Shown piece by piece: positions 25,761 to 38,854 of a DNA stretch of 64,000 bases. The notes under the pieces are model-generated. The model worked only from the letters and a program-made list of their open reading frames with translations, searched no databases and was not told where the DNA came from. The stretch is taken from assembly GCA_009617715.1 (NCBI GenBank), contig VTFK01000029.1:682001-746000 (forward strand), read 5' to 3'. A program made the translations under genes and the position numbers. The DNA is from Plectrocnemia conspersa. Lineage: Eukaryota > Arthropoda > Insecta > Trichoptera > Polycentropodidae. How positions within the stretch are numbered: the stretch's first letter is position 1; the number at the start of each line of letters is the position of its first letter.

Positions 25761-27129
25761 GTCCAAGTTCGAAAGACCTTGAAAATCCGATGCCTTGAAG
25801 TTTGATGTCAGTAGTGTCAGAGAAATATCTGAGTTGAAGTTCTCAGACAAGGTGTCTATTTGTTACCAGCGTTCTAGTATTTATATCCATGGCCCCTTTT
25901 CATGGTAGAATCTATTGTTTTTCTACAGCCATTTTTTCGGTGGGACAACCAATTAAAGAAGTATGGCGAGTTTTTTTTTTGAATATGAATTGCCATTAAC
26001 CGCTAAGGTAGGTCAGAATCGGTCGTTTTGGGGATAAGTCTCTTCCCAAGGCGAATTATAGCAGTACTATAATTCATTAATAGGTTTCTCACTGTGTTTA
26101 ATTTTAACGAAAAAACTCATTTTTTCTTCAATGGTTAAAAAACTTTGACACAAATCGAAACTAGTTCTTTTTATGATTAATAGTATGAGTTAATCCCTTG
26201 AATTATAAATAGATAAGTAAATGTATTGATAAACCCAAAAATGGTTATAGTAGTATTGATACGAATTCATGAAGACGTTGAAAAAATCAGTGTAATATTA
26301 TCAGAAAAGTCAGATTTTTCCTGTAGGTGTATCGTCAGTATATCTGAAGCTTATGTTTTTATTAAAATCTAGTAGAAAATTAAAAACACCAAAATTTGAT
26401 TGCACTGAACTGCATCAAAACTTTCATTTAATTACATAAGGTATTTAGGTGATTTTCTTGAGTTTATCCACAAGTTAATCCTAAACCTGCACTTCATGCA
26501 ATTATTGCTTCTAGACTTTTTGACACATTTCGACAAAGATTCTTTAGCAATTTCTTTTGTTGTGTGTTCGAAAATATCTTCATTTCTAGATCAATGTTTT
26601 GCCGATTTTATTAGGCGCTTTGTTCTTTGCGTTTACATATAATATAAAATGACTAAATTTTTAGTGAGTCCGTATTTCAATTTAATAAATATACCTAATG
26701 AGTGTTTTTTTTTTATTGAGAATGCATTTTTGAATTTAGTATGTCTCATGTTATTCTAATGGAAAACTTTTGCAGAATAAAAATTTTACATTAGCAATGA
26801 AAGCACCTTAGCGTAAATTTGAAGTAATCTTCAATTTTGTTGTAGTCTTATATTAATACAGTTGAGAAAATTTACACCTTCTCTAGAATCTGTTCATATC
26901 CATTAATTGACATTACGGAGGATTATTTGTACACATTGGTCCATATTAATATATTTTTAAAACTAATTTTATTTAAATTATTTGCTTTCTTAAATGTTAA
27001 ATTTGTAAGTGGCTCACTGGGTTTCTATTTAAAAGAAGCAAAAGACCTGAAAAAATAATATTTTTTACAACCCACAAAAGGGAGTGCTTGTCCGAATTAG
27101 TTATCTGCTCAATTATGCCGTTTTTTGTT
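25761..27129. other. AT-rich non-coding DNA
   Basis: No gene is supported. Confidence 0.5.
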
Positions 27130-27560
27130 TATTAAATTTTGTTTAAAATATCGGTATCGCAGCAACGAGGGGTATCCGTCCGCCTAAAAAGAGAGACAAA
27201 GCGCCAACGGGATGCGAACCACCGACGGCATTCATTGTGTACAAAACGAGGCCATTAGTATCAAAAAGGGGAGCACCATTTATCAACGGTTTATTCGTAC
27301 CGCCACTGGGTGGTCGGTCGGTTGTAGGGGTGGAGTGGATATGAGAGGAGTTAGACAAGTCGCTGCAATCAAGATAAGAACGAAAGTTAAGCACGAACCT
27401 CGGGTAGGAGAAAAAACTGAGCCATTGTGGCCGCTACCGCTTTTTATGGACAGATTCCCTTTGACAAACGGCTTAAATAGGCCTGAGGCGATTGCGAAGG
27501 AATGGTATCGAAATTATGAACGACCCTTGGTAGCCATTCGGTTTATGAAGAGCCGATAAA
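27130..27560. promoter_or_regulatory. Island of balanced composition, open on both strands
   Basis: This is the clearest compositional island in the left half. A 115-codon + strand frame (27212-27559) and an 83-codon minus-strand frame (27143-27394) are both open, but neither resembles a known protein, and neither has neighbouring splice sites that would make a gene model. I read it as conserved non-coding DNA or an unrecognised exon. It includes GGCATTCATTGTGTAC, which contains a SOX-like ATTGTG. Confidence 0.3.
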
Positions 27561-28830
27561 CCTTCCAAAAATATAATAAATTTGGGCGAAAATGAAATTA
27601 TTTTTTCTTCGTAAAGATATTTTTTTTAAATATTTATGTGTAATATATGTTACAATGAATATGCACATATTAGGCTCAGTCGCATAAATTCGATTGTTTG
27701 TGAAGCAAATAAACGTCAAGTTTTTTGCCGAAGCTATATAAAGCGATATGAAAAGAACAATTTAATATTTTTGGACGATTCTTGTTGGTACTAACCAGGA
27801 TTTCTGTTTAAAACTATTTTTGATTCAGTGCATTTAAGCATGTTATTTTATTCTATCAGAGGGCGTTTTTTATTTTATATCAAAGTTCTAATTCTAGGTA
27901 TAAATTATGTGTTGTCTGCTCTTACACGATACTGCAATAGTGAAAGTTATAGAATTACAAAAACATAGTGAGCAAAAGTTTGGCATGGTTGTCAACAAAG
28001 TCTATTTTAATTTATTTTGCAAAGCATATGTTTTACAGCTTTTTTATCTGCTAGTATCTGCTGCTTTGACAACTAGTGATTCTGCGGAATTCAGTTGCTA
28101 AATTAAAAAGACAGAAAGCCATAAGCTCTATTTATCTTAAAACTGAAACTCAATTTATTCGAATGAAAATGTGAAAATAAAATAAAATAAAAAAAACTTA
28201 TATTTACTATTAAAAGCATTTTACCTACATTTATATAAACAGCTTATATATTAAACCATTTTTATTACAAAACATCCACTGTTATATTATTAAATGTAAA
28301 ATATAAATGTGATTAAATATTTCTATTAAATAGTGTTTTATATGTCAATTTAACTTTTACCATTTTATCATAAGAAAATGGAAATCAAATTTTAAATAAT
28401 AGACTCTCCATATGTTACCCAAGTTATTTTATTTAAAAATATTGCCGTACTTTATTACATCCCTCGATCCTTGGATATACATATTTAAACCAAATTGTAA
28501 CCGATAAAATTTTATTTTAGTTTTATGTATCCACAAATTTTTTTATGAGTTTAATTTAAAAAAATAAATAATTAAATTTTTGTGCCAACTCACAAATAAT
28601 AAATACGATTTACAAAATCTTAGTTTAGTGTTTTTTGTAGCAGTATTGGTCTAATCTTTTCATTTTGATTAAATGTATAGGTGATCAAAGACTTTCATTG
28701 ATACATATACTAGGTGATTTTTTGTAAGAAAAATGGTGCCTGGATGCACATTTTGATAATCTTTTATAAGCCAATTATATAGTCACTTATTTATATAAAT
28801 ATAATTTATTGTATTGGAGGCAAATGTTTA
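27561..28830. other. AT-rich non-coding DNA
   Basis: A 64-codon + strand open frame at 27907-28101 has fairly balanced content but no recognised similarity and no supporting context. Nothing else is seen. Confidence 0.5.
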
Positions 28831-28839
28831 TGGTAAATT

Positions 28840-29060
28840 CCAAAGTTTTGTCTAAATCTCATCAGACAAATCTTCTCGACTTTTTGCTATCTATGTATCT
28901 ATGAGCAATCACAGATCAACGTAATTTGAAAAATCGTAAAATCTCAGAGGTCCGAGAAGTTCGATGAATAGATGTGCTGAAATTGTTTTAGTTTCAACAA
29001 AGTTCTTGTTGCAGTGGCAATTAGATTCAATTGAAAAAACTAACTCATTTGGTATTAATA
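28840..29060 (-). pseudogene. Possible hAT/SCAND3-type transposase remnant
   Basis: The minus strand gives CNKNFVETKTISAHLF and LRFYDFSNYVDL before stops. The F-NYVDL box followed by a helical stretch resembles a part of domesticated hAT-type proteins of the SCAND3/GTF2IRD2 group. The match is short and the frame is broken, so the assignment is weak. A related remnant is proposed at 55700-56340. Confidence 0.3.
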
Positions 29061-29970
29061 GTCCGTATCAAATGCAGCAGTTTATCTAGATATTTATTTT
29101 TGACGAAATTCATTAATGAATTATCTTTCATTTAGTTACAGTATGACTGACAAATTTATATGATTTTTTTTAATTTGACTGGTTCTTTATTTGTTAAAAA
29201 GTTTACATAATTTTTGGACGTAATACATTTTAAAAGTTATTACCTTAAATTTCAACATTTTCTTAAGATTATTATCTCAGTCTAAATTATTAGGCAAATT
29301 ATCTAAGGAGAAAAAGATAACAAAAATCTGCTAAATTAAAAATTTTCACTTGAATATTAACATCTTCAGACCAATGTTTTTGATCAATCAATTGCCGTTT
29401 TTCTTTTTCTGTAAAATTTATTTTGGTTATGAGAAGGATCGTTTCTTGAATTTACTTTATTAAAAAATACTCCACGAAAGCGAAAATCACTTAAAGCAGC
29501 AACAACGCTTTTATAATAGGGCACAAAGATCTGTCTTCATTATTGAAAAACTTCCACCACTATTTTTATTTTTATATATGACTTTTACAGTTTTGTAGAT
29601 TAAAACTTAATTTTTAGAAGTATTGAAGAGTATCACATTTCAATCCTAGATTTAATAAAAATTATCTAGACGTGATTTTTCTTTTCAAGCAATCATAAGT
29701 TAATTTATCATTTTATCTCTTGTATGATCATGGATTACTTCTTTTCAAAATGATACACAAGTGATTTAAATTAATTCCAAACTAGATGACACCCACTGGG
29801 TACTTAAATTATTCTAATTTTCAGTAGCTCAGCCCCAATTAATTTTATTAATAAATTGAATTCTTCACTGTTTTTTGCCGAAGAATGGTACATATATGAC
29901 GTAAAGTTTATCAATGATTTGAATATTTTTATTTGTAACGGTAATTTGCCAGCATTATTTACTTTTAATT
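29061..29970. other. AT-rich non-coding DNA
   Basis: Short open stretches on the minus strand may belong to the neighbouring hAT-like remnant; none can be identified. Confidence 0.45.
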
Positions 29971-29976
29971 CTAGTA

Positions 29977-30512
29977 GAGTACGCTCGGGATAAGGATGCC
30001 GGTTTGTTATTGTGTGCGTGTAGGTACATGTATATGAGAGGGAGAAGCGATGTAGCGTGTACTTCGTTGTCTCGCTTTCTCTTTTAAGGACAGTCGCTGA
30101 TTCGTCAACGCTGGTATTCGTCATTAAAGTGCAGTATGGCACAGAAGCTCGATTTTTTCTAGTGATTTATTTTAAATAATTTTGTGTTGATATTGGTTTA
30201 ACCCAGATATGCCCACTGTCCCATGGGTAGGTCACTAAACTCGTGCCACTGTTTTTCATTAATAAATGAAATTTTAAGAGAAAGATTTTGAATTTTGCAA
30301 ATATTTAATTAATGACATCAATGTCTGGTTTCTTAGATTATATAATATATTTTTAATTGTTCGTTGAAATTTCCAACTTAGCTCAGATGTATGTTAAATA
30401 AACATATATTTTATTTTAAAATAAAAAAATTAAATATTCTGAGCGAAATTGTTTTGAGCCACACAGTTCACGCATACAATAACAAACCGGAATTCTTATC
30501 CCGAGCGTACTC
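29977..30512. mobile_element. 536-bp terminal-inverted-repeat element (MITE) flanked by TA
   Basis: The left end, from GAGTACGCTCGGGATAAG at 29977 to about 30021, is repeated in inverted orientation at 30468-30512. The match runs about 44 bp with few differences and includes CCGGTTTGTTATTGT and GCGTG. Both ends are flanked directly by TA (29975-29976 and 30513-30514), as for a Tc1/mariner-superfamily target-site duplication. The interior has no transposase; the 112-codon minus-strand frame at 29804-30142 crosses the element border and is a shadow. It is best read as a non-autonomous Tc1/mariner-like MITE. The TIR sequence does not match a family I can name. Confidence 0.85.
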
Positions 30513-30514
30513 TA

Positions 30515-31080
30515 TGTGATTAACACAATGCCAAGCTATAATAAAAAGTAAAAGTTCTGACAGCATTTTTTCACTCCACTTACACCCTAACATCACATAA
30601 GAGTCGTCACACACCAAAGACATAAAATATACTTCTTAAATATTCTTATGTCATCCCATATATGTAAGTATATGGGATGGGTATCAAATACTACCTTTAC
30701 TTTCTTGTTAATATAAAAACAATCAGTGAAATTATTCCAACACTTTCGATACATCATCAAATGTATTCTAAGAGGGTAGTTTTTTCTTATTGTGGTTACT
30801 ACATTATTTATCCGTGATTTTTTTTATTAGATTAAAGCATTTATTCAGATTCAGTTTTTTTCATTTAATCACTTGTTTGATTGACAATGCTTTGAAACAA
30901 ACAATGTTAAAGAATTTAGATAAAAACTATATCTAGTATATAGATAATAATGGTTTGGCGGCAGCATAGCGAGAAACTGCTATAGCAAAAGACGTGACTT
31001 AATCTGTAGATTAATCTATAGATCAAGTCACACCTTTTCTAAAGTGTCAATTCTCAAGTATTATACCTACTTGTATGACG
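30515..31080. other. AT-rich DNA with two short palindromes
   Basis: A perfect 11-bp inverted repeat (CATCCCATATA / TATATGGGATG, loop of 6) lies at 30652-30679. A 38-bp imperfect palindrome (GTGACTTAATCTGTAGATT and its near complement, two mismatches) lies at 30994-31031. No gene is seen. Confidence 0.6.
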
Positions 31081-31570
31081 TAATATTTCAAACATAGTAG
31101 AAATTTAGTCGCTTTTACGGCTTTCTCTATATGAACTTTTCACACAAGGCGAACGATAAAGAAATAAATGAAACACGTTTGTGTATGGTAGTGAGATTGC
31201 GAAAATGGTTTTTGTCCATAAATATTTATAAAACCTTCCATTTGGCGACGCGTGTGTATTGCGAGGGAAAATTTGCGACAATAAAATTGAATCAGTCGCC
31301 TGGGAAGGGCTTTGAGGGCTCGGAAAACTGAGAAAATCCTGAAAGTATGAGAAATAAAGGGCAGCATTTGTGTTTCCGCGATAAGAGCGCAAGATTTCTT
31401 TGAAGGAAAGCGATCGGTGTTTTTTCTCCAAAGACTTACGAGATCGATGTCGAACCTTCCTCTTCCGCCTTGAGGCTAGATCGGCTTCGTCGGAAAATTA
31501 TTCGACGATATATCACGGAAAAGGCAGGTCGAAAGTCTAAAACTTTATAAATTAAACATTAAACTTTGCG
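31081..31570. promoter_or_regulatory. Island of balanced composition, candidate regulatory element
   Basis: Several overlapping open frames on both strands (31105-31431) reflect GC content rather than a gene; none is recognisable. It is followed by AT-rich DNA. A regulatory role is inferred. Confidence 0.28.
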
Positions 31571-32219
31571 CGATTGGATGCGAGGTGTAGGCTTTCGCAA
31601 AAGCCCCATTAATGTTATGTATTAACTTTGTAATTTAACGCTAAAAATATATCAACGTACATTTTTTGCGTATTAATAATAGGAAGTTGGAGCATATTTA
31701 TCTGAATCATGAACAGAATGATTTGTATTTATCTGAACCATGATTTTTTTAAATAAATGATCTTATTTCAAGGTCACGAGTTTTATTATACAACGGTTCA
31801 GTTCCGAAAGTGTAATCGCCTTCTTCCAAACAAACTCGGTTTTCACTTTAGTATTGTCTTAGGTGGTTATCCTCCATTCTAGTTACACGTCCTGCCCATT
31901 TGCGCATTTGAGCTCTAGCAAATGTGGCAAACTCTGGATACAGGCTTTTAAATAGAAATGTTTTATTTTTTATTTTGGAATGGGTTTATCTTCAAAAGTT
32001 TGGTAAAACGTATACGAAAAAGGAAATAAAGTAGGACAGCAAAGAGGGCAATATAAAGCATTTAACGTCGGAAAAGAAAAGGGAAGCTTAGATAAGAAAA
32101 AATATGGTTGTGAGTTATTTGTTGTTTATATGTAAGATATTTAGCGATATGAAAAACATTGAGTTCGTAAATTAACAATCAAAGTTTAAACGGGAAAATT
32201 CTATAAGGTTCTTATGTGA
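31571..32219. other. AT-rich non-coding DNA
   Basis: Nothing recognisable is seen. TATTTATCTGAAYCATGA occurs twice, at about 31695 and 31726, as a small direct repeat. Confidence 0.5.
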
Positions 32220-32645
32220 AATTTGCTCACATGGGCGAGAGGTTAAAAATCGTTTCGCCCTCACCCACTTTCCTATCTTGATACTGCCTAATGGTGATTT
32301 GTGTTCCGCACTAAGATATTTATCAGGGGCATAAATCTTGGCCATCGTTGATCAAAAACCTCTTATGGGGGATAGGGGAGGTTTTCCGGCGCTTGTTTGC
32401 GAAATGCCGAAAATTTCCCATACGCGACCGTAATCTCGATATCATCACGCCATATTTCACTACAGCCGGAAAAGCACGCGGAAAGTTCGCGCGCGCGCAA
32501 TATTTCGCAAATTGACATTGTCATCCACTAGTTTCGATGTTTGATTTATGGGCGCTGAAAAGAAACGTAATAAATTATAATACACATTTCATACCATATG
32601 CCGCGTTAGGGGCGCAACGTGTTGACGTATATAGGTACACGCATA
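32220..32645. promoter_or_regulatory. Island of balanced composition, candidate regulatory element
   Basis: GC-rich for this window, with GTTCGCGCGCGCGCAATATTTCGC around 32485-32510. No open frame of interest. Regulatory role inferred. Confidence 0.28.
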
Positions 32646-33099
32646 TAAAAAAGAAAAATATTTATTTTATGGAGCCGCGATATGATATGTAAATGTGTCT
32701 GATACTTAAACATACATACATTATGTAGTGTAGTGAAAACGTAACAACTTTATTAAACAAACATTGTATAAAAACCTATACAAAAATGTTTAGATTATCA
32801 ATAATATAATAAACACATACGCACATTATATTGAAATTTACGTATAAATAGTAAAGCATCAGGTTGCTTTCAGTAAAGTTAAAAGGACGACTATTTAAAA
32901 AAGAAGTATTTGAGCTGATAGAAAATAAACTATCAGGGAAATGGTAGCCACGATTTATATTATGAAACCGAGAATCTTCGCTCCTTGGTTGACTGTAATT
33001 CTAAACGTGTCCATCGTTGTGTGCTTGCCGAGTTCATAACAGAAATTCAGTGATTCTTTTTACTAAGTGCCACCTATTTTATACTGGTTCTTTAAGGAC

Positions 33100-34812
33100 G
33101 CTTTTTATTATTATTATTATTTATTAATATATTTAGCTTAATAGCTAATCTTTACATCAAACAAATTTAAGTAAACATATATAAAAAATATATAAAATAT
33201 ACATAACAAAAAATAAAAATATACAGTAATAAAGACTTAATATTATAATTTATTTCTATATGTACGAGGGTGTTTTTTTATTCCATTTAGGAAACCCATT
33301 ATATTTTTGCTTTTGCGGATTACTCTTGGAACACTATTATACAAATCAAAGCCTTCGTACATAACTACCCTAGCCGTACTCGTTTTATTATACTTAAATA
33401 TCTTTAAATTTTCTTTATTTCTAGTATTATATTTATGTACATCTCTATTTCTTATTTAATATTTATTAAAATATTCTGGTAACATATTATTTTCTAACTT
33501 ATATATAAATACTAAAACATTCATACTCAATATTTCTTGAACATTCAACCATTCTAATCTATCAATCATACTTTTACAACTAGTTAGTCTATTTTTATTT
33601 AAGATTACTCTCATTATTTGTAATTTTTGCAACATTTGTTTGTCTAATTTATTCAATTTAATATTGTTGCACAATAATTAAAATGGGGCAATATTATATT
33701 ATTGTAAATTATTTTTTTTGTATTTATATTTAATATATTTTTTATTCTTGGTAATAAACCTATTTTTCTACTATTTTTTTTTAATATGCAATTACAATGT
33801 TCTTTACAATTTAATTTTGTATCAACAATTACTCCTAAATATTTTATACTATCCACTTTTTCTATACTAGAGTTATTTATTACTATTTTGATATTATTAT
33901 CAAAAACATTTTTATAATTAATAAGCATACATTTAGTTTTATTCTCATTTAGTTAAAGTACATTATTCTTCAACCATATTTCTAATATATTTAATTCATT
34001 TTTTAAATTATTTATAATTTCTTTAATATTATCACTTATGCAATATATTAATGTGTCATCCGCAAATAGATGAATTTTACACTTTTTCACGTTATTAACT
34101 ATATCATTAATATACAATAAAAATAACAATGGTCCCAATTTAGACCATTGTGGTACTCCATATGACATTAATTTCTCTTCAAAATATACATAATTTATTT
34201 TAACTTTTTGTTTTCTTTTATATAAGTAATTATTAAACCATCTCAAAACTATATCACTTATACCTATACTCTCCAATTTCTTCAACATTATTTTTCTGTC
34301 TATTGTTTCGAAGGCTCTCTTGAAATCCAAGAAAACTGCTCCAATAATTTTGTTTGTATCCTTAGCCAACAATCAATCATTTATCACTACTTGTAATGCA
34401 GTCTCAGTGGAATGTTTTTCTCTGAATCCCGATTGTTGTTCACATATTATGTTTTGAGAAGTAATAAATTCCTTTAATTGTTGATTACTACTTCTTCTAT
34501 TCTTTTTTCTATACACGATAGCATGTTGATAGGTCTCATTTCTTCAACTTTTTTACTATTTTTTATTTTAGGTATAGGTACAATAGTAGCAATCTTTAAA
34601 TTTTCAGGCATTTCTCCTTAGGAGAGTGCTTTATTTATTAAATAATTTAATTTAGTTCCTATTATTTCCCAAGTTTCTTTAATTATATTTATATCTAGTT
34701 CATCAGTACTAGTTCCTTTTTTAATTTACATATTGTGTTATGAATTTCATCTAATGATACTGATTTAAATTTACTAAATTTTACAATTATTGCTTTATTA
34801 TTATTGCTTAAC
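33100..34812 (-). mobile_element. 5'-truncated non-LTR retrotransposon, family B
   Basis: The minus strand carries a nearly continuous but AT-rich reverse transcriptase. From 5' to 3' it shows MPENLKIATIVPIPKIKNSK with a P-N-LS-C block (about 34610-34530), GAVFLDFKRAFETIDRKIML (about 34345-34280), SYGVPQWSKLGPLLFLLYIND (about 34170-34105), HLFADDTLIY at about 34075-34045, NENKTKCMLIN (about 33950-33905) and IKYLGVIVDTKLN (about 33850-33810). The catalytic FADD is intact. Single stops and small frameshifts break it into segments at 34372-33953, 33928-33653 and 33674-33456. The 3' end at about 33100-33125 has an AAT-repeat tail. No endonuclease is visible. It belongs to the CR1/jockey superfamily by motif style and looks younger than family A. 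Confidence 0.88.
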
Positions 34813-34977
34813 CAAATCGCATTAACGCCTGACTACGCATTTGAAAGTCAACCCCTTTAGGTACTTAAATATGGTTCGATAATTACAAAGGATATTTGCA
34901 ACAACGATATTAATGCAAGGTTATTATTATTGTTTTTAGACATATTTCTCTAACTTATAACGGTATTTTAAGTACTT

Positions 34978-35869
<892 letters not shown>

Positions 35870-35912
<43 letters not shown>
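35870..35912. repeat. (TA)n microsatellite
   Basis: Run of TA dinucleotides that borders the right side of the hairpin repeat block. Confidence 0.93.
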
Positions 35913-35920
<8 letters not shown>

Positions 35921-36139
35921 GTACCATCATAAATATTTGTATCGAAAGTGTATAACTAAATATTTGGATCTGTTAAATTAAAAAAAAAACATAACATAAT
36001 ATCCTTCATGAGGGTTTTTATTTATCATCGATAGCAGAGATTTATGTTCTCGATAAATATATACATATACGTATATTATATACGTAGATAGTATCAAGAT
36101 ATATTTTTATCGATACGAAAGTGATTGAGGGTGGAACGA

Positions 36140-36345
36140 GCTTTTTTTTTATGCCAGCGGCCAGCGCTAGCGGTTCTCAAAGTTTAGCGCGCCTGTCTAC
36201 ACGTGTATTCGTGCGACAATGATTAATGATGGGGCGCTATTTCGCATTGTGATATGGTATAATGAAAGTGTTTGAATTGCAAATGGATCTGCGAGAGGCG
36301 CGTGATATAATTGCTAGCGAAAATTGATTAATTAAAACGTCTTGA
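36140..36345. other. GC-richer segment with hAT-end-like sequence
   Basis: TAGCGGTTCTCAAAGTTTAG at about 36169, followed by CGCGCC, resembles a hAT terminal sequence (CAGNGGTTCTCAAAGTG...). A matching opposite end is not seen, so a regulatory island remains an equal alternative. Confidence 0.3.
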
Positions 36346-37019
36346 ATCAGAAGGTGTGCGGATTGGTGATATTTTTCATTGTGTCATCCTTAATTAACGC
36401 TTATTGATTTTAAAACATACAAAGTATAAATTAAAATTTATAGCTTTTAAAACATACTAAAACATACTAAATTTATTTATGTATGTGCCATTTGATATTA
36501 CTGTTAAAAAAAATCGTTTTATTTATTTTTAAATGAAATGCATTGCAAAAGAAACACATCTAATCGTTACACGCCTTAAAAACACTTTTAATTTTCAAGT
36601 AGTTTTAATGGTGACTATGATTTATTAGTATTAACATATTTTTAACTTCACATTATTAAATTTACAAAAGCAATATGAACAAGTTAGCTATACATATTAC
36701 CAACAGTTTTTTCTATTACCTGGAAACTATTTACTAAATTTCACACTATCTTGCTTTTCAAATTTTTTCTGTTAAATTATAAGTAACGCGAAAGTGCAAA
36801 ATTAGACTCATAAAAAATATTCGAGATGAGACGTAAAAGTATAAAAAAGTAAATTAAAAATCTCGTTATAAAAAAATCCTAACGTTCGTAGTTGCAAGCT
36901 TTGAATAACGCATTCATTAGAGTTTTCTAGCGTTTCATTACCGAGTTTCACTCGTAACGAAAATATATAATATAAAAATTATGCCATGAAGGAAATGTTT
37001 GCAGAGATTTCAAGACGTT
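36346..37019. other. AT-rich non-coding DNA
   Basis: Nothing recognisable is seen. Confidence 0.55.
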
Positions 37020-37310
37020 TCTCTTCTATTCAGACAGAAATTCCCATCCATTGAGTAGATAACCGATCGTGGATCTCAGTTATCGTTTCACGGTCGAATA
37101 TTTCGAACGAACACACGCCGTTCTGCTCGAGTGAAGAAAAGTAATACCCCCCCACACACATTGGATCCCGAAGGATTCTGTGAAAGGATGCAACTGTCGC
37201 CGTTCTTTCCAGACAAAATATTTTATTTCCACACCAAGGATCGAAGAGAAACCCTCTTGATCCGCCAGGATTTACTCATGTCGCACGAATTGTTTATGGA
37301 CCTAGCCTAA
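37020..37310. promoter_or_regulatory. Island of balanced composition upstream of the Csgalnact gene
   Basis: It lies about 1.5 kb upstream of the first coding exon. It could hold an enhancer, promoter or the expected 5' non-coding exon, but no core promoter motif or splice donor can be assigned with confidence. Confidence 0.28.
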
Positions 37311-38039
37311 ATGTAAATAAGATTAAATTTAAAGTGTCATGAATATAGTACATACATAACAAAAATTGAGCAATATACTACCTTAAAGTCCATTGTGATT
37401 TGAGGATAAGATATTTTTAATATATATAAGAGTGGATATTATCATTCAAAAGAAACACTTAGATTTTGGGTCTATAAGCTACAAATTAAGTATTGTTTTA
37501 TATACGACAATAACGTGATGTTTATCTCATATTTAAGGTGTAATTATTTCGTATCGTAATGTTTATTACTAATATAATTTTATGAGGAATACAATTTTTA
37601 TAGTCGTATGTAGTGAATTAAGTCACTGATCTTTTCTCCTGATAGCACAATTTCTGTTTATTTTTAACGCTGTATTAAGTGTTTAAATATTTAATTCAAT
37701 AATTGATTTTAATTTTAGAGATATACATACATATGTTTAATTAATATTATTGAGTCGTGATATTCACTAGAAATGTTTAATCAGCCAATTATGGTTTTTT
37801 ATCATAAAGTTATTTTTATTTTTTGAGCTTTGATTAAAACGATTATTAAATAAAAACTATGTAATAAAAAGTTTTGTAAGCTTTGTAGAATATACTATTA
37901 TTAATATCAATATAATAAGTTTCACAACTGATGAGATTGATATTAATAAATCTCATAATATAATATATACTCAGTGTATTTACTCTTATTTTCATTACTA
38001 GCAGACAATATTATTTAATATTATATATCATTACATTTT
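37311..38039. other. AT-rich non-coding DNA
   Basis: Nothing recognisable is seen. Confidence 0.55.
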
Positions 38040-38540
38040 ATGGGACCGAAATTCAATTTCAATATAGCGTCGTTGTTATGAGTGTCCCTCGAGGGCATTC
38101 CTTGTCAGAAAGAGAATTAATAATGTTTCTCCTGTATTGCCACATCTGCACACACATTCACACTTACTGCGAAATTCAGCTTAGGTCCAACCAACAATAT
38201 CATCATCCATTTCCAATACATATAAGCATATATATAATGCGGTTTTAGAAACGGCATGTATTAATTGTTTCATAAGCGTGGCAATTTTCCGGCCGCCGCA
38301 ACTTTAGACCTTGCAAGAAACAAACGCTGTCATTGCACGCTGTCTCGGTTAACTTTAACTGCAACAGTAACACGGTATATTTATATGTATGTACGTGTGT
38401 ACAACCCCCGAGAGAGACTCACTTTACACAACAGCGACAAAATTGGTAAGTTTGCCGTTGGCATAACGTTCGAAATTAATTTTCGAGTTGAACTTCATCT
38501 ATTTAATTTGTTACATGACTCATAATAAGTAAGCACGCGC
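38040..38540. promoter_or_regulatory. Balanced-composition segment just upstream of exon 1
   Basis: This segment ends about 180 bp before the coding exon. Because exon 1 follows a splice acceptor at 38704-38705, this is probably intronic or 5' exonic rather than promoter. The 86-codon frame at 38265-38525 gives no recognisable protein. Confidence 0.3.
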
Positions 38541-38721
38541 AATATTGCGGCTTAATATTGTGCTCACAATCTAAAACTTTTTATAAATGGGCAATTACAA
38601 ATATGATATAGTGATTGGTTCGATAAATCAAATGTAAAAAATATGGTTTTAAATTATTTAAAGCACTATTATAATTTATTAAAAAACTTTTTTTTGTATT
38701 TTCAGAAGAGGAAGGCGCGTT

Positions 38722-38854
38722 ATGGCGCGCGCGCTAGGATCGCGACTGCTGGCGCGCGCGCTTCTCCTAGTGTGTTCTTTATCGTTGTTGTCGCTTTTGC
38801 TTCTAAGTCATTGTGGACTAGAACCAGCGCCACCACCTGATGATGTCGAAGATG
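38722..38854 (+). CDS. Csgalnact: Chondroitin N-acetylgalactosaminyltransferase, coding exon 1 (membrane anchor)
   Basis: This exon encodes 44 codons plus one base: a 10-residue basic tail (MARALGSRLL), a Leu-rich membrane anchor at about residues 11-30 and the start of a Pro-rich lumenal stem (EPAPPPDD). That is the layout of a type II Golgi glycosyltransferase. The donor is GATG|GTAAGT at 38855, in phase 1. The rest of the Gly codon comes from exon 2, and the exon 2 to 3 junction has the same phase. The sequence before the ATG is a good acceptor (T-rich tract, TTTTCAG ending at 38705), so exon 1 probably begins at 38706 with a 16-bp untranslated part and an upstream non-coding exon exists. 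The frame stays open back to 38706, so a slightly longer N-terminus is not excluded. The overlapping 65-codon frame from 38643 is a shadow. Confidence 0.85.

Noticed and set aside
29804..30142. 112-codon minus-strand frame
   Set aside because: It crosses the left border of the 536-bp MITE, so its two halves have different origins.
38643..38840. 65-codon frame starting before exon 1
   Set aside because: It ends in a stop inside the exon and does not join in frame to exon 2; the ATG at 38722 in another frame does.
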